Assembly: GCF_034702125.1 (NCBI RefSeq)
Contig: NC_085874.1
Span: 617,001 to 681,000 of the forward strand
From: Engraulis encrasicolus
Taxonomy: Eukaryota; Chordata; Actinopteri; Clupeiformes; Engraulidae
Reading direction: 5' to 3'
Length of the DNA stretch: 64,000 bases
Positions 41,939 through 53,900 of the stretch are shown piece by piece (position 1 is the first letter of the stretch; every line of letters starts with the position of its first letter). The translations under genes and the position numbers were made by a program. The notes below the pieces were generated by a model. The model ran no database searches, had not been told where the DNA came from, and worked only from the letters and a program-made list of their open reading frames with translations.

Positions 41939-44900
41939 GTGCATGTGTGCCCCCCTCCCTCTTGGCGCCAGCACTCTGTCCAGGTAGCCTACTATTTTAC
42001 TACAATGGTCTATCGTACTTGCGCTTTATTCAGAAATGCAGTTTCTGTTGGTCCCAGGAACAGAGAACCGCGTCGGTAGAGAGTATGTTTTCGGTCATTT
42101 GAAAACAGAAGCCCGCTGCTTCCATCCAGACATCTTTCCTCCTACCAATGCATTCGGTGACGTAGGCCTAGATGCCCTTCAATTTACAGCCCTCACAAGC
42201 ACATTTATCATGGCCCTGGGAACCTCAATTAATTTTATGAGCTGACTGGCTGCACCGCTCTAGTGCTAATTGCACAAGTGATAGATTCAGTTGTAGGCCC
42301 CTGTATGATTCAGTGGTATATAGCTACCTTCATTTGTGTTTTCATCCACTCCCGTCCACAGCTATTCTGGACTTTACGGTCCCATTCACTTCAATTCATT
42401 TTTTTTGGAGTTTTACAGATTTCGGAACGTGCCGACGCCGCTGTCGTCGTGCGAGGAAAACAACAATTGTATCGTGTGCTAAACATGGTCATGGAACGGC
42501 TTGCTTAACAAGAATGATAGCCTATATGTGTTGTGTCATTTCGAAGAAAATCTTATTACAATGGGATTTCTCATAGGCATGGTTTTGCATGTCTCTTATC
42601 TCTTTTCATGTTGACTGTGCTATCACCGTTACAAGTTTACAAGGTGCACAGCGCACCGATGTATGCAAACGACAGCGGCGTCGGCATGGTCCGAAATCTG
42701 TAAAACTCCAAAAAAAGTGAATGGGAACGTAAAGTCCAGAATAGCTGCGGACGGGAGTGGATGAAAATACGGCAGTAGATAGACTCTAGTTTATTGCAGT
42801 CCTGAGGCCCAAATTAATGTCTTCCTTTTGGGCCTCAAGACTGTAATAAACTTTATATGAACTCACCAGAAGTACTTAGCACCTAAAATCTCTTTGAGCA
42901 GTCACCATTTTCGAAACGGAGGATGGATCGTTCTTGTTTATTGGACCAATTCATTCTGGCTGGCCTTGCCGTGGCCAACCGGTAGGGCACTCGTCTACCA
43001 TGCGGCTGACCCGGGGTCAATTCCTGGCCCTGCCGGGTCCTTTGCCGGCCCTTCCCCGTCTCTCTCCCACTTGCTTCCCATCACCACTTTCACTGTCCTG
43101 TCAAAAATAAATAAAAAATAAAAATAAAGTCAAAAAGACTACAAACAATCTTTACATTGTTTTTAAAATTCTGGCTAACTTGGGTTGAGTGTTCGTTCCT
43201 ATGATCATAGCCAGCGTATTACCCACTATAATGTGTTGTGTCTTTCCAACAGCCGAATCGCGTGAGACTGGTTTCCGTCATAGTGTGAGGCTATGCGTTG
43301 AGGCCGTGAGGGATGCCATGCTCCACCAGCGATGGGAGGAGGCAGCCATGTACATGTCACACTACACACAGGCCCTTGAGGACAACCGCCTCAAAAAATT
43401 CTACACGTCCAAACAGGTTTGACTGGCAATCGATGCAAAACACTTGTTTCAGTTCCTTTCCAAACTTCCATGATATTTGTTCACTATTTATTTGGGTCAT
43501 TTCACATGAAATCAGACACTTTGGGACTCTACTGACCCGGATTTGAATACATTTTAGTGTGACTTTTTAGTGGTAAGCTGGAACCCCAGAACTGAATTTG
43601 CATGAATCTTAGACTAATAGTAAGGGAGAAACTCAAGAAAGTTTTAGTTAAGAGGATAAGACACTATCCAAAGTGTCTGATTTTACACGAAATTACCCAA
43701 TAGATCACACAGACGATAAGCTTGAGCTGAGATTTATGTGAACGACTGTTTCAATGTGTGAAGGAGTGACCCTCGTTGCTACCAGTGTTAATTTTGTCAG
43801 CTTTTTTTGATTTAGTCGTAGTCTTAGTCACAATGACGAAAATCAATTTTAGTCTTAGTCATATTTTAGTCATTGCCTTCCCAATTTAGTCTTAGTCTTT
43901 GTTTAAATGACGAAAATCAATTTTAGTCTTAGTCAATTTTTAGTCATTTTAGTCATTTTAGTCAACACTGTACATAATAGAACTTCTCCACACACTGCTT
44001 CTCTTTTTAACATATATCATTGACTGGACAGAATTAACCTTCTCTGTGCACTGCTTCTCTTTTTCACATGTATCACACTGTGCAGAATGAAACTTCTTCA
44101 CACACTGCTTCTCTTTTCCTAATTGTATTTAACATCGGTGTTAATTTTGTCAGTTTGTTTAAATTTAGTCTTAGTCTTAGTCACAATGACGAAAATCAAT
44201 TTTAGTTTTAGTCATATTTTAGTCATTGCCTTCCCAATTTAGTCTTAGTCTAAATGACGAAAATCAAAAAAGGGCTTTGACGAAATATTTTAGTCATAGT
44301 CATGGTTGACGAAATTAACACTGGTTGCTACTACTGTTGGGAATGTGTTCAGAATATTTCATCAGTGAACCCTTGCTCTGCCTCTCTTCTGTTCTTCTAT
44401 TCCCTGTCTTTGTGTTGTCTTTTTATTGAGGTAATTTCAGGTGAAATCAGTCACCTTTGGACCCGGGCGGCACATATTGTAATGAAACTTGGCATGCGTT
44501 TTTACTATCACAGTTGATTTAGGTCACATATCAATGTTATGTCTGGTTCCAACACTGACACTGCTAGCCTGATAAACCAGCCTAAATGTGAGACCGGAGT
44601 AATTTAGTCTGGCCCCGATGAACGATACCACCGAAGATTGTTGATGAGGGCAACCTGTTGTTTTTTCAAACCGTGCCGGCACTCTGACCAATCGGTGATC
44701 TTTGCAGTTTTTGTTTTCCCAACGGTGTTGCGAAGTTCGTCGTCACTCTCTCAAAACCCTGCCTGCTTTGACTATATACGGGATGAGCAAAATAAAATTA
44801 ATTGTAATAATTGTGTAAAGGCAATATATATAGCATGAAACTTAGGTGGACAGATTTCTGGCCAGAAACACCAGCCTGTCAGTATGTTCTGGCTTCAAGG

Positions 44901-47900
44901 ACGCTCTCAAAAGTAGGTCACTATTGCCACGAGTAAATCACGATTAAAATTTCGACTTCAATTTCACTAATTTATCACAATTTGAAGAGCTCTTTTCCAA
45001 AATGAGATATATCCTTTTTATAGAATGTTGGGAAATTGACATTTTTGTATTGGGCATTCCATTGAAATGCATTGCAAAATGCATTTTTATAGAGGTTTTA
45101 AAGTATGTTCTCAAAATATTTGAATGGCAAGAATTCACACATAGATGATAGGACATCTTAACAGCCAATTCCAATATTAAAATTCAAAAAGTCAAAAATT
45201 GTGGATATAGCGTTTTGGAAAAGAGCTCTTCATTTATACAATAAAGATGTTTGTGTCACAAGTCTTATTTTCTCTCGCTGACCCATGGGCACCGGAGGAG
45301 GTGCGAAAGGCAGCAATGCCCAGCAGGTATTAACAGCTACCTGGACAATCCTGAAAAATTAAAAATTGAATATCAAAAAAACTTATATTTTAAAATGGCC
45401 AATTCCTTGTCTAAACATAGGCTGCAATGTCATGAACAACACCTGAAATGCTGGTGTTTGGTTCTTTTTTCATTTCAGAGATAATGGGACTCAAAAATAT
45501 GGCATCATACAAATAACCTAGTAATAATATGGTAATACCATAGTAATATCACATGACAGCATGTCTATCGGAAATTGTAAAGGATGGAGATGGTCCATGA
45601 GGATGCAGGAAGTTCAGTTTCACCTCTCCAGTGCTCGGCATACATTCCTCAGCACATGCTAGCCACTAGTTGCCATCATGCTACAACATACCCTTTGATG
45701 CTTGAACATTTAGAAAATTCAATTATTGAGCTTATTCTTTCAACCCTGCCTTCTGTGAATGCTGAAAGTGGTCTGGCTTCCACTGTGTCAATTGACAATG
45801 GGCAGAAGCTGTTTAGTTTTTGAGTACCTGGAATAGGGACCGACGAGGGTGCAGGGCCCACCGGGAAAATGCCTGTTATGCCAGATGGCCAGTCCAGTCC
45901 TGTCCCTGACACTACTCTATTACTACGTCATTACAACTCATTTCAACCTTTATGTCCCATTATCGCTGAAATGAATAAAGAACCAAACACCCCATTTTCA
46001 GGTGTTGTTTATGACCTTACAGGCTATGTTTAGACAAGAAAACGACCATTTTAAGTTTTTTTGATATTCATCTTTTCATTTTTAAAGGCATCATAATTCA
46101 TATTCTGAAAGTTGTTGTATTCCATGCTGTGTGTGTAATTTGTAGAGCCAGAAAAGAGCTTTCAAACAACACATCAGACATCTTTTTGTGACTTACACTG
46201 ACTGATATAATCAAGGCTGAATGAATAGTGTCCTACCCGTAAACCTTTGTTACTCTGTTTCTCCCTTAATATTGGTGTCAGATTCACACAAATGCAGTTC
46301 TGGGGTGCTACCTTGCTACTAAACAGGCGCAGCAAGTATGATTGAAATCTGTGTCGGTCGGGTCCCAAAGTGTCTGATTTCATGTGAAATGACCCAATAG
46401 ACCATACAGAACTGTATCGGTTTGCTGATTTTCTGAATGCACTGTACCGTCATAAGTTACTAAAAATCGTTTGGATTCCAGGCTCACTGAAGAGCAGCTT
46501 ATTTTATTTTATTTTATTATTAGACGCCACGGTAATTAGCTTATTCTTCTTTTCTGTAGATAATGTGGCGTTTTGGCTGTGAGATTCTACACCAGCACCC
46601 TAACACAAACCCGGAGACTATCATTGATTTTTATGAACAAATGAAAAACTTTGGAGTGGGATACTTTGCCAAGGTATGTATAACGCAAGATTGAATTAAC
46701 AACCTGTAAGAGAGATGGATGTATTTGAGACCTACTACATATCATCAAAAAGTATTCAATTGCAATGTGATTCAAAAACTGGTTCCATGTGCATCACCTT
46801 GTTTCTACATTTTCATTTGCTGAATTTGACTGTTCAGTGTCAAGAGGGTGGATGGCATGCACTAGTATTTTGTTCCCAGGCTCCCAGGAGATCTGGTATT
46901 GCAATTATTCTGTCTATCTGTCTGTCTACTCGCGACGTCTTTGATCATTTCAGGAGGGGCGTCAAAGCAGACAATATCTAAGATAAAAGGTGCGCTGTGT
47001 AGGATGGTGGCCAGAGTAGGTATTGTAACTATGTTGCTCATTAAAACTGTTCTGCCTATTGCCATATCTGATATTTTCATGAATATTTCCTAAGTAATAA
47101 ACAAATATTTACCAGTATTACCAAAGCACAGTCATTTTTTGCTGCTAAAATTATTTCTGGCAATTCAAAATGGCGGACGTGGAGAAGATCCACCTTTCAT
47201 GTATGAAAAGTGCAATTTTCCCAGTCATAATGAATATTTAGAATTTGATGGTGGTGGTAAGTTTTTGTGAAAAAAGTTAACATTTGTGAATGAGTAGCAT
47301 GAATTCCGGAAAGAAACGTCTAAAAATATTGCACAGGGCACCTTTTAAGACCTGGGGCCTCATTTATCATCAGTTCGTAGAATGCCTTCTAAATTCTGTC
47401 CTACGAGTGAAATATAGAACGGTCCCAAGTACAGAAAAATCAGGAATTATCAAACGTGCGTTGGCTGCTCCTACGCTCACCTCCTCGTGATAAATCTCAC
47501 ACCTTCCAAATCACTGTGCATGCAATTTCATGTTTCTTCCACTCGCATGCGTGGTCTGTGTTCATAGATTTAGGCACATTTCTACGTTCAAGTACATGTT
47601 CATAAATCCCACACTTTGCTCAGGAATGATCGCACAGATGAGTGCCTAAGAACGCTTGATAAATGAGGGCCCTGGACTCCTTTATCACCTTTTGCACCTT
47701 TTAAGGCTCTGAACATGCGAATCTAGTGCTGGCCAGGTGGCTATTCCAAGAACACAGCATAGTGGTAAACCTGGCTAACATCATCTACAAGAGGTGGTAA
47801 GCCTGCAAATAGATAGTCCACAGCAGGTGTCATTTATTTTATAAAATGAGGACTCCAGACTCATCTATTAGATGATTTACCACTATCTCATCACTCTCAG

Positions 47901-50900
47901 GTTCTTTGAATTACTCCCCAGGTCGCCATCTCTGATTGCTCTTTGTTTCTTCTCTGTGAGTAGATCAGCCTAGATCAGGCCATGCATCTGCTGCTGGGCG
48001 GCCAGGCAGAGGAGGCGCGGAGGCAGCTGTCGGTGGCAGAGAACTGGAGGTACGGCAAGCAGTCCATCTCTCTCCAGTCCCAGGAGCTGCTCCTCATCAG
48101 GGCCTACCGCGCCTTCCTGGACTACATCACCTGGCGCCAGAAGAAAACCTTGGCAGAGGAGGAGGCAGGTGAGGCTCAGATGCTGCTTTACTACTGTACA
48201 CCCGCCTGGATATTTTTGAAAACGCGTTTGTTTTAGCCTCTCGATTGCACGTAAACTCTCCTTTCAAACCTTAAAAGTTTAAAAGATGTCCCTTTCAGGG
48301 GGATAAAGAAATGAAGAAAGATGAAGAAATGTGGTATTTTCTAAACTACTCTTCATGATATACAATCTTACAATCTCTGATGGTTAAGTGATAAACCTGG
48401 CTAAGTTAACCTACAGGAAGTGGTAAACCTGCTAATAGATGGCCCACAGTTGTCATGTAGTAAAGAAAATGGGGGCTCTAGGCTCTTCAATTACCACTAC
48501 CTCAAGGTTAACTTAACCTGCTTTTAACCTGGTTCTTGAAATGCCACCCTGTCTTCCATGTCTCAGATCAGCAAGGTGAAGGCCGCAACCCAGAGATGCA
48601 CAGCTACTTCCGCCAGGCCTGCGTGACCCTCCAGGAGATCATCAGACAGCCTGGTGTCTGGGACTCATTCGTGCTGGCCTACGTTGATGTGAGTTTCCAA
48701 CACCACGCAAGCAGGGCTTGACATTGACACCTGCCCAAACCAGCCAAATGCTGATAACACTTGGCCATGGCTAGTGATAATTTCAGCGTCACTCACTAGC
48801 CACTTTTCACAGGTAGCTTATTCAGAGTGTTATTTTGCACATTGTGCATCAATTACTTGTGTTCAAGAAAAGTGCATAGTTTTGGTCCGTTGGTCCGTAG
48901 TTTGTTGTAGGAAGCTATGTGAATAGGACAGATCATCTTGCTTTAGCACTACACCTGAGGTTAGGTGTACAGTGTCATGTTATTAAAGAACAAATGATAA
49001 CAGAACTGTGGCTAGTAGAAAGGCTGAATTGCTTGTAAATCGGGGGAAACCAGTAGCCTGTGAGACAAAATATATTGTTGAACCCTGCATACAGGGCAGA
49101 AAGACATCATGCCTTGAAATGAACCTACAGTGTTTACATGTTTACTCAGGAAATTAGATCAGTTGCATACTGAAAATTTTAAGCTTGTTTAAAAAAGAAA
49201 AAACATTTTCTTGAAGCAAAATCAGTCACGCTGAGTAATGTATGGTACAGTTGAATAAACAGGGCTTGTTTAACAGTTAGCATTTTGGTTAGCAACTTGG
49301 GTTGTTACCAGTGGGAAATTGCATTGCAATCAACAAAGTTGGATATCACCACTACAGTTTCGAGAAATGCACCCTTGGTCAGCCAGAAAACGGGTAAACT
49401 GAAAAGCACCGGTATTCAATCTATCACTTTCAGATGCTGGAGTTCTACCATGATAACGAGACCGCAGAGAGTGTTCTGAAGGACTACGCCTACGACAAGT
49501 CCTTCCCAGCCAATCCAAACGCTCATGTCTACCTGTTTGACTTCCTGAAGAGACACAATGCCCCGGTGAAGAAGCAATTGAAAGTGCTAGAGGTACAGTT
49601 GTGAAAGTCCTTCTCCCCTCCCCTTGTCTGTAACTACAGAGTGCAGGTACAAAGAGGTTGCTAGGATGCTGTAGGACAGGGATGTCAAACTCAGGCCCGG
49701 GGGCCAAATCTGGCCCGCAGAGTCATTTTATTCGGCCTGCGGGGTCATTTCAGATGTGTGTTTCAGTTGGCCCACATGCACCATTAATGTATAGTGTAAC
49801 AACACTTGAACAAGGGAACACAGGATGTCAAGGCATATTTAAACTACCATGTACCTGTATGAGTGTGTGCGGAATTTAACTATGAGTATAAAGTGCACGT
49901 ACTCATAATTTTAGTCCATTTTATTAAATAAATGATAAGTTTGGCCCGAGACTTTGTTACAGATTTTGATTTTGGCCCTCAGTCAATTTGAGTTTGACAC
50001 CCCTGCTGTAGGACATGCTTGGAAGCTGGTCTTGGAATCAGAGCATTGAGTTTTCTAATGATTATATGCAGCTATGCACTTTGTATTTGGTGTCCAATAA
50101 GAAACGTTGTACCACTGACTAGTAGTAGTAGCTTTATTGTCGCCCATGGGGGAAATTTATTTTACTAAATGGAGCGTAAGACATGAAAACCAGCACAATG
50201 CAATCCACAAAGACGCACAGGTGATGTCCACACGCCTCACCGAGTGCTGTTGCCACAGAGCAGCGCCCGCCTCCCAACTCCCACTAACTCTCCCAATAGT
50301 TATTCCCTGTGGTCAACATCATTTGCTATGGGGAGCTGCCGCGCAGCGTGTTAAGTCTGCACATATGGGCTTGCAGGCCCATGAGATGCAGGTTCGAATC
50401 CGGGTCATGTCTCAATCCCACCACATCTCTCTCTCACTTATTTCCTGTCTCCATCTTCCACTGCCCTTTCTACGTACGGACTAAATGTTGAAAAGCAATT
50501 AAAAAAAAAATTGCTGTGAGTTAGGGATGTCTGCAATTCACTTTAGTTGATGAAGACATTAATCGAAAAAAATAGATAATTGCAATTAATCGGCAACTCA
50601 ACTAGCAAGAAAATGGGCATGACTAAGTGCTTGTTAAATGTGGGAACATTTCAGTCACCTCTGGATTAAAGAATATAAATAGATATTCATTTCAATTAAG
50701 TATTTTATTTAGTTTTTCATTAGAATTTTTAGATGTACTCACAAAAGATTGGGGGGAAACATTGACATTTTGGGGAAAAAACGCTGCTTATCAATTACTC
50801 GTAAGTCGATCGATAAGGTCAACCAACTAACAATGATTAATCGACAATTAATCCATAATTTGCATCCCTGCTGTGTAAAAAGTCATGATGGTTACGTGTT

Positions 50901-53900
50901 GATTTCTAGATATCGACTCATGCCACGCTTTCTGTGGAGCCCTATCTCACGCCTTTCGTAAAGTCTTCACGAAAATAATATATTAATTTTCGTGGTGCAT
51001 TCACGTTATTGCCCGCCTTTCGTAAAGTCTTCACGAAAATAATAGATTCATTTTCACGCTGCCTTCACTTGAATTGCCCCACTGCTGCTATGGTTATCCA
51101 AACGTCTGCAGGGGCGGGGAGGGGGTCCTGACAGAACACTGCTCGGGACTCACTAATTCGACGCCCTTTCGGTACTTACGCCTTATGTCCCCTAAACCTA
51201 AACCTAAACCTAACCCTAACCTTAACCCTAACCCTAACCTTAACCCTAACCTTAACCCTAACCTTGACCCTAAACCTAACCCTGAATTGCTTATTTGAAA
51301 TGTTTGATTACCATACAGTCGGGCAATTCAAGTGAATAGGCAGCGTGAAAATTAATCTATTATTTTCGTGAAGACTTTACGAAAGGCGGGCAATAACGTG
51401 AATGCACCACGAAAATTAATATATTTTTTTCGTGAATACTTCACGAAATGAGTGAGATACGGTTGTTCTGTGTTGTTGTTTGCCCCAGATCCTGCATACT
51501 CTGGTGCCAAGTCACAAGCTGGTGCTGGACTACTGCCACCTACTGCTCACCCAAGGTACCGCATGGCTTATTATTCACTAGACTAGAGCCGTGTTTTTCA
51601 AAGTGGGGGCCGCATTGTCACAAGGGCAAAGCAACAAAATTGTGTTTGGAGCAACAACACTGTAGTAAGGTCTCCAATCTCCATCCCAAATGTGTTTTTG
51701 TTGTTGTTTTCATTTGTTTTAAATGATGCTGCTTTCAATCTCTATGCCCTTCTGGAGTGGAACATCGTCTTCTTATTTTAACCTTTGCACTGCATCAATG
51801 GGAACTAAACTGAAACACAGCTGCTCTGTGTGTTGTAGGGGAGGATGACCAAGCCTACAGGGCCTTACTGCTCATCATGGAACTCCTGGAGTACATCACC
51901 TGGAAGTATAATGTCCATGGCTGGACATGTCTTAAGGAAGTGATCATAGCTCTGTCTGAAAGGTGCCGCTCGCCTCCAGACCTCCCACAGTACAAATGCC
52001 AAACATTCTTTTGTCCCTCAATATTCCGTAATTTGAATGCAAAAATCGCAGGAAAAGTAGAGTGTACTAACCATACAAGTGAATACTATTAACTACCAGC
52101 TTATGAAGTGTGTGTGTGCGCGCATGCGGCCCCATGCTGTACCTCCAACATAAAGAATGACATGAATGAATGGTTTAACACCAGTGTTTCCCAACCTTTT
52201 TTGTCTCAAGTACCCCCAAAGCCTTTTTGTTGTACCATGAGTACCCCCTACATCTCTTCCTCTATCTCAGTGTGACTATGCATTTGTTCCATGCATTTGT
52301 TGTTATTACTTTTTTCCAAGTACCCCCTGCAGAGTGCTCACGTACCCCTAGTGGTACACGTACCCCTGGTTGGGAAGCACTGGTTTAACAGACATTTCAC
52401 GGCCATTACTGCACTAAACTGTACTAGCAAAGTATGTGTATGGCTGTGGTGTCTGGATATGTGTGATAGTGATGTGTGTGAGGTTGGTGTACATTTATAA
52501 TTATTTTATTTATTGCTTATTGCACAAGAATGCTCAATTTTGTTGTACATGTTACACAGTGACAAATAACACGAAGAGCACATACTGGGATGCATGGGTT
52601 TAGCATGTCATTCAAAATAATAGCATATTAATTACTTTAAATGTTAATCTGACCATTTTTTTGACAGAACATTTAAGTGTTTTGTTTTCTTGAGTGTGGA
52701 TTGAAATCATATCTATCTATCTATATCTATCTATCGATCGATCGATCGATCTATCTATCTATCTATCTATTGAATGTGATTTATGTATTAAATGGCTTTG
52801 CCTGTAATATGTGTACGTGGCTGTCTTTTCCAGGGGTCTTGAAGATGTCTTGGCGAAGGAGTGGCAACGGAGAAAAGAGCTGTGGACGTCCCTGCACTTC
52901 CGAGCGGCCCACGCCAAGAAGGACTTGGAGGCCTGCAAGGATATCCTGCTGATCAAGAACTACCTGGCCATGTACCACCTGTACGGCAGAAGTGAGTACT
53001 AGTAAACCTGGTCAATCACCTGTATGGCAGAAGTGAGTACTAGTAAGCCTGGTCAATCACCTATACGGCAGAAGTGAGTACTAGTAAGCCTGGTCAATCA
53101 TATAATAATAATAATAATTATATAATAATAATAATAATAATATCTGTATCTCTTGCCAGATGGTAGCAGTTCAAACAGATTGTGACCTGGGTGTGAATTG
53201 TCTCCCAGAATGCACTTGGCTTTTTTATGCATGGTCATGGTGTGTACTAGTAAGCCGTGTCAATCATATGTACGGCAGGGGCGAGTACTAAGCCTTGTAG
53301 TATTTCACACAGACCAAGTATCATAGTGTGGTGTGAAATGTGGCAGGACATGTCAGCCACTGACAATTTCATGTTTTACAATTTGGCATTTTACCAGATG
53401 GCAATTCTTTTAACATGGCTCTCACCAGATGAATTTGGGTCCTCCCTGTCACATACACACTCATCTGGGACAGCTCCGGTCAAATCCGCTGTCCCAAGGT
53501 GTGGCTTTATTAAAGATCTGAGCATTGTGATTTGCGAAACCAGCTGTCTGATCATTTTTAAAGCCATGCAACACGTGACTCCTCCATGCGAGCAGTCATT
53601 GTTGTCTGAAACAACTGTCTCTATTCACTTATTTCCCCCCTTATCGACTACGTTAAATCTATTTTGACTACTTCACAAAATCCCGCCAGGCAATCCTGAT
53701 AAGTTTGTCAACTTCCATTATGGCTAACCTTACCTAATGTGGAATTTCTCCCAGATGTGCGAGTGGAGCTTGTGAGCTGTGCAGAAACACACAGTTCTGG
53801 TGCTAGAGGATTCTTATCCCCAGTCCCAAATGGTCATTTGCTGTTTTTATTATTGAAATTATTGAAAGCTTATGAATGCGCTACAATGGTCACACCATTT

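Noticed and set aside
42036..42245. 69-codon ORF as a possible missing taf1a exon
   Set aside because: The best exon inside it (about 42036-42077) has a length that is a multiple of three and does not solve the phase problem; no similarity to TAF1A recognised.
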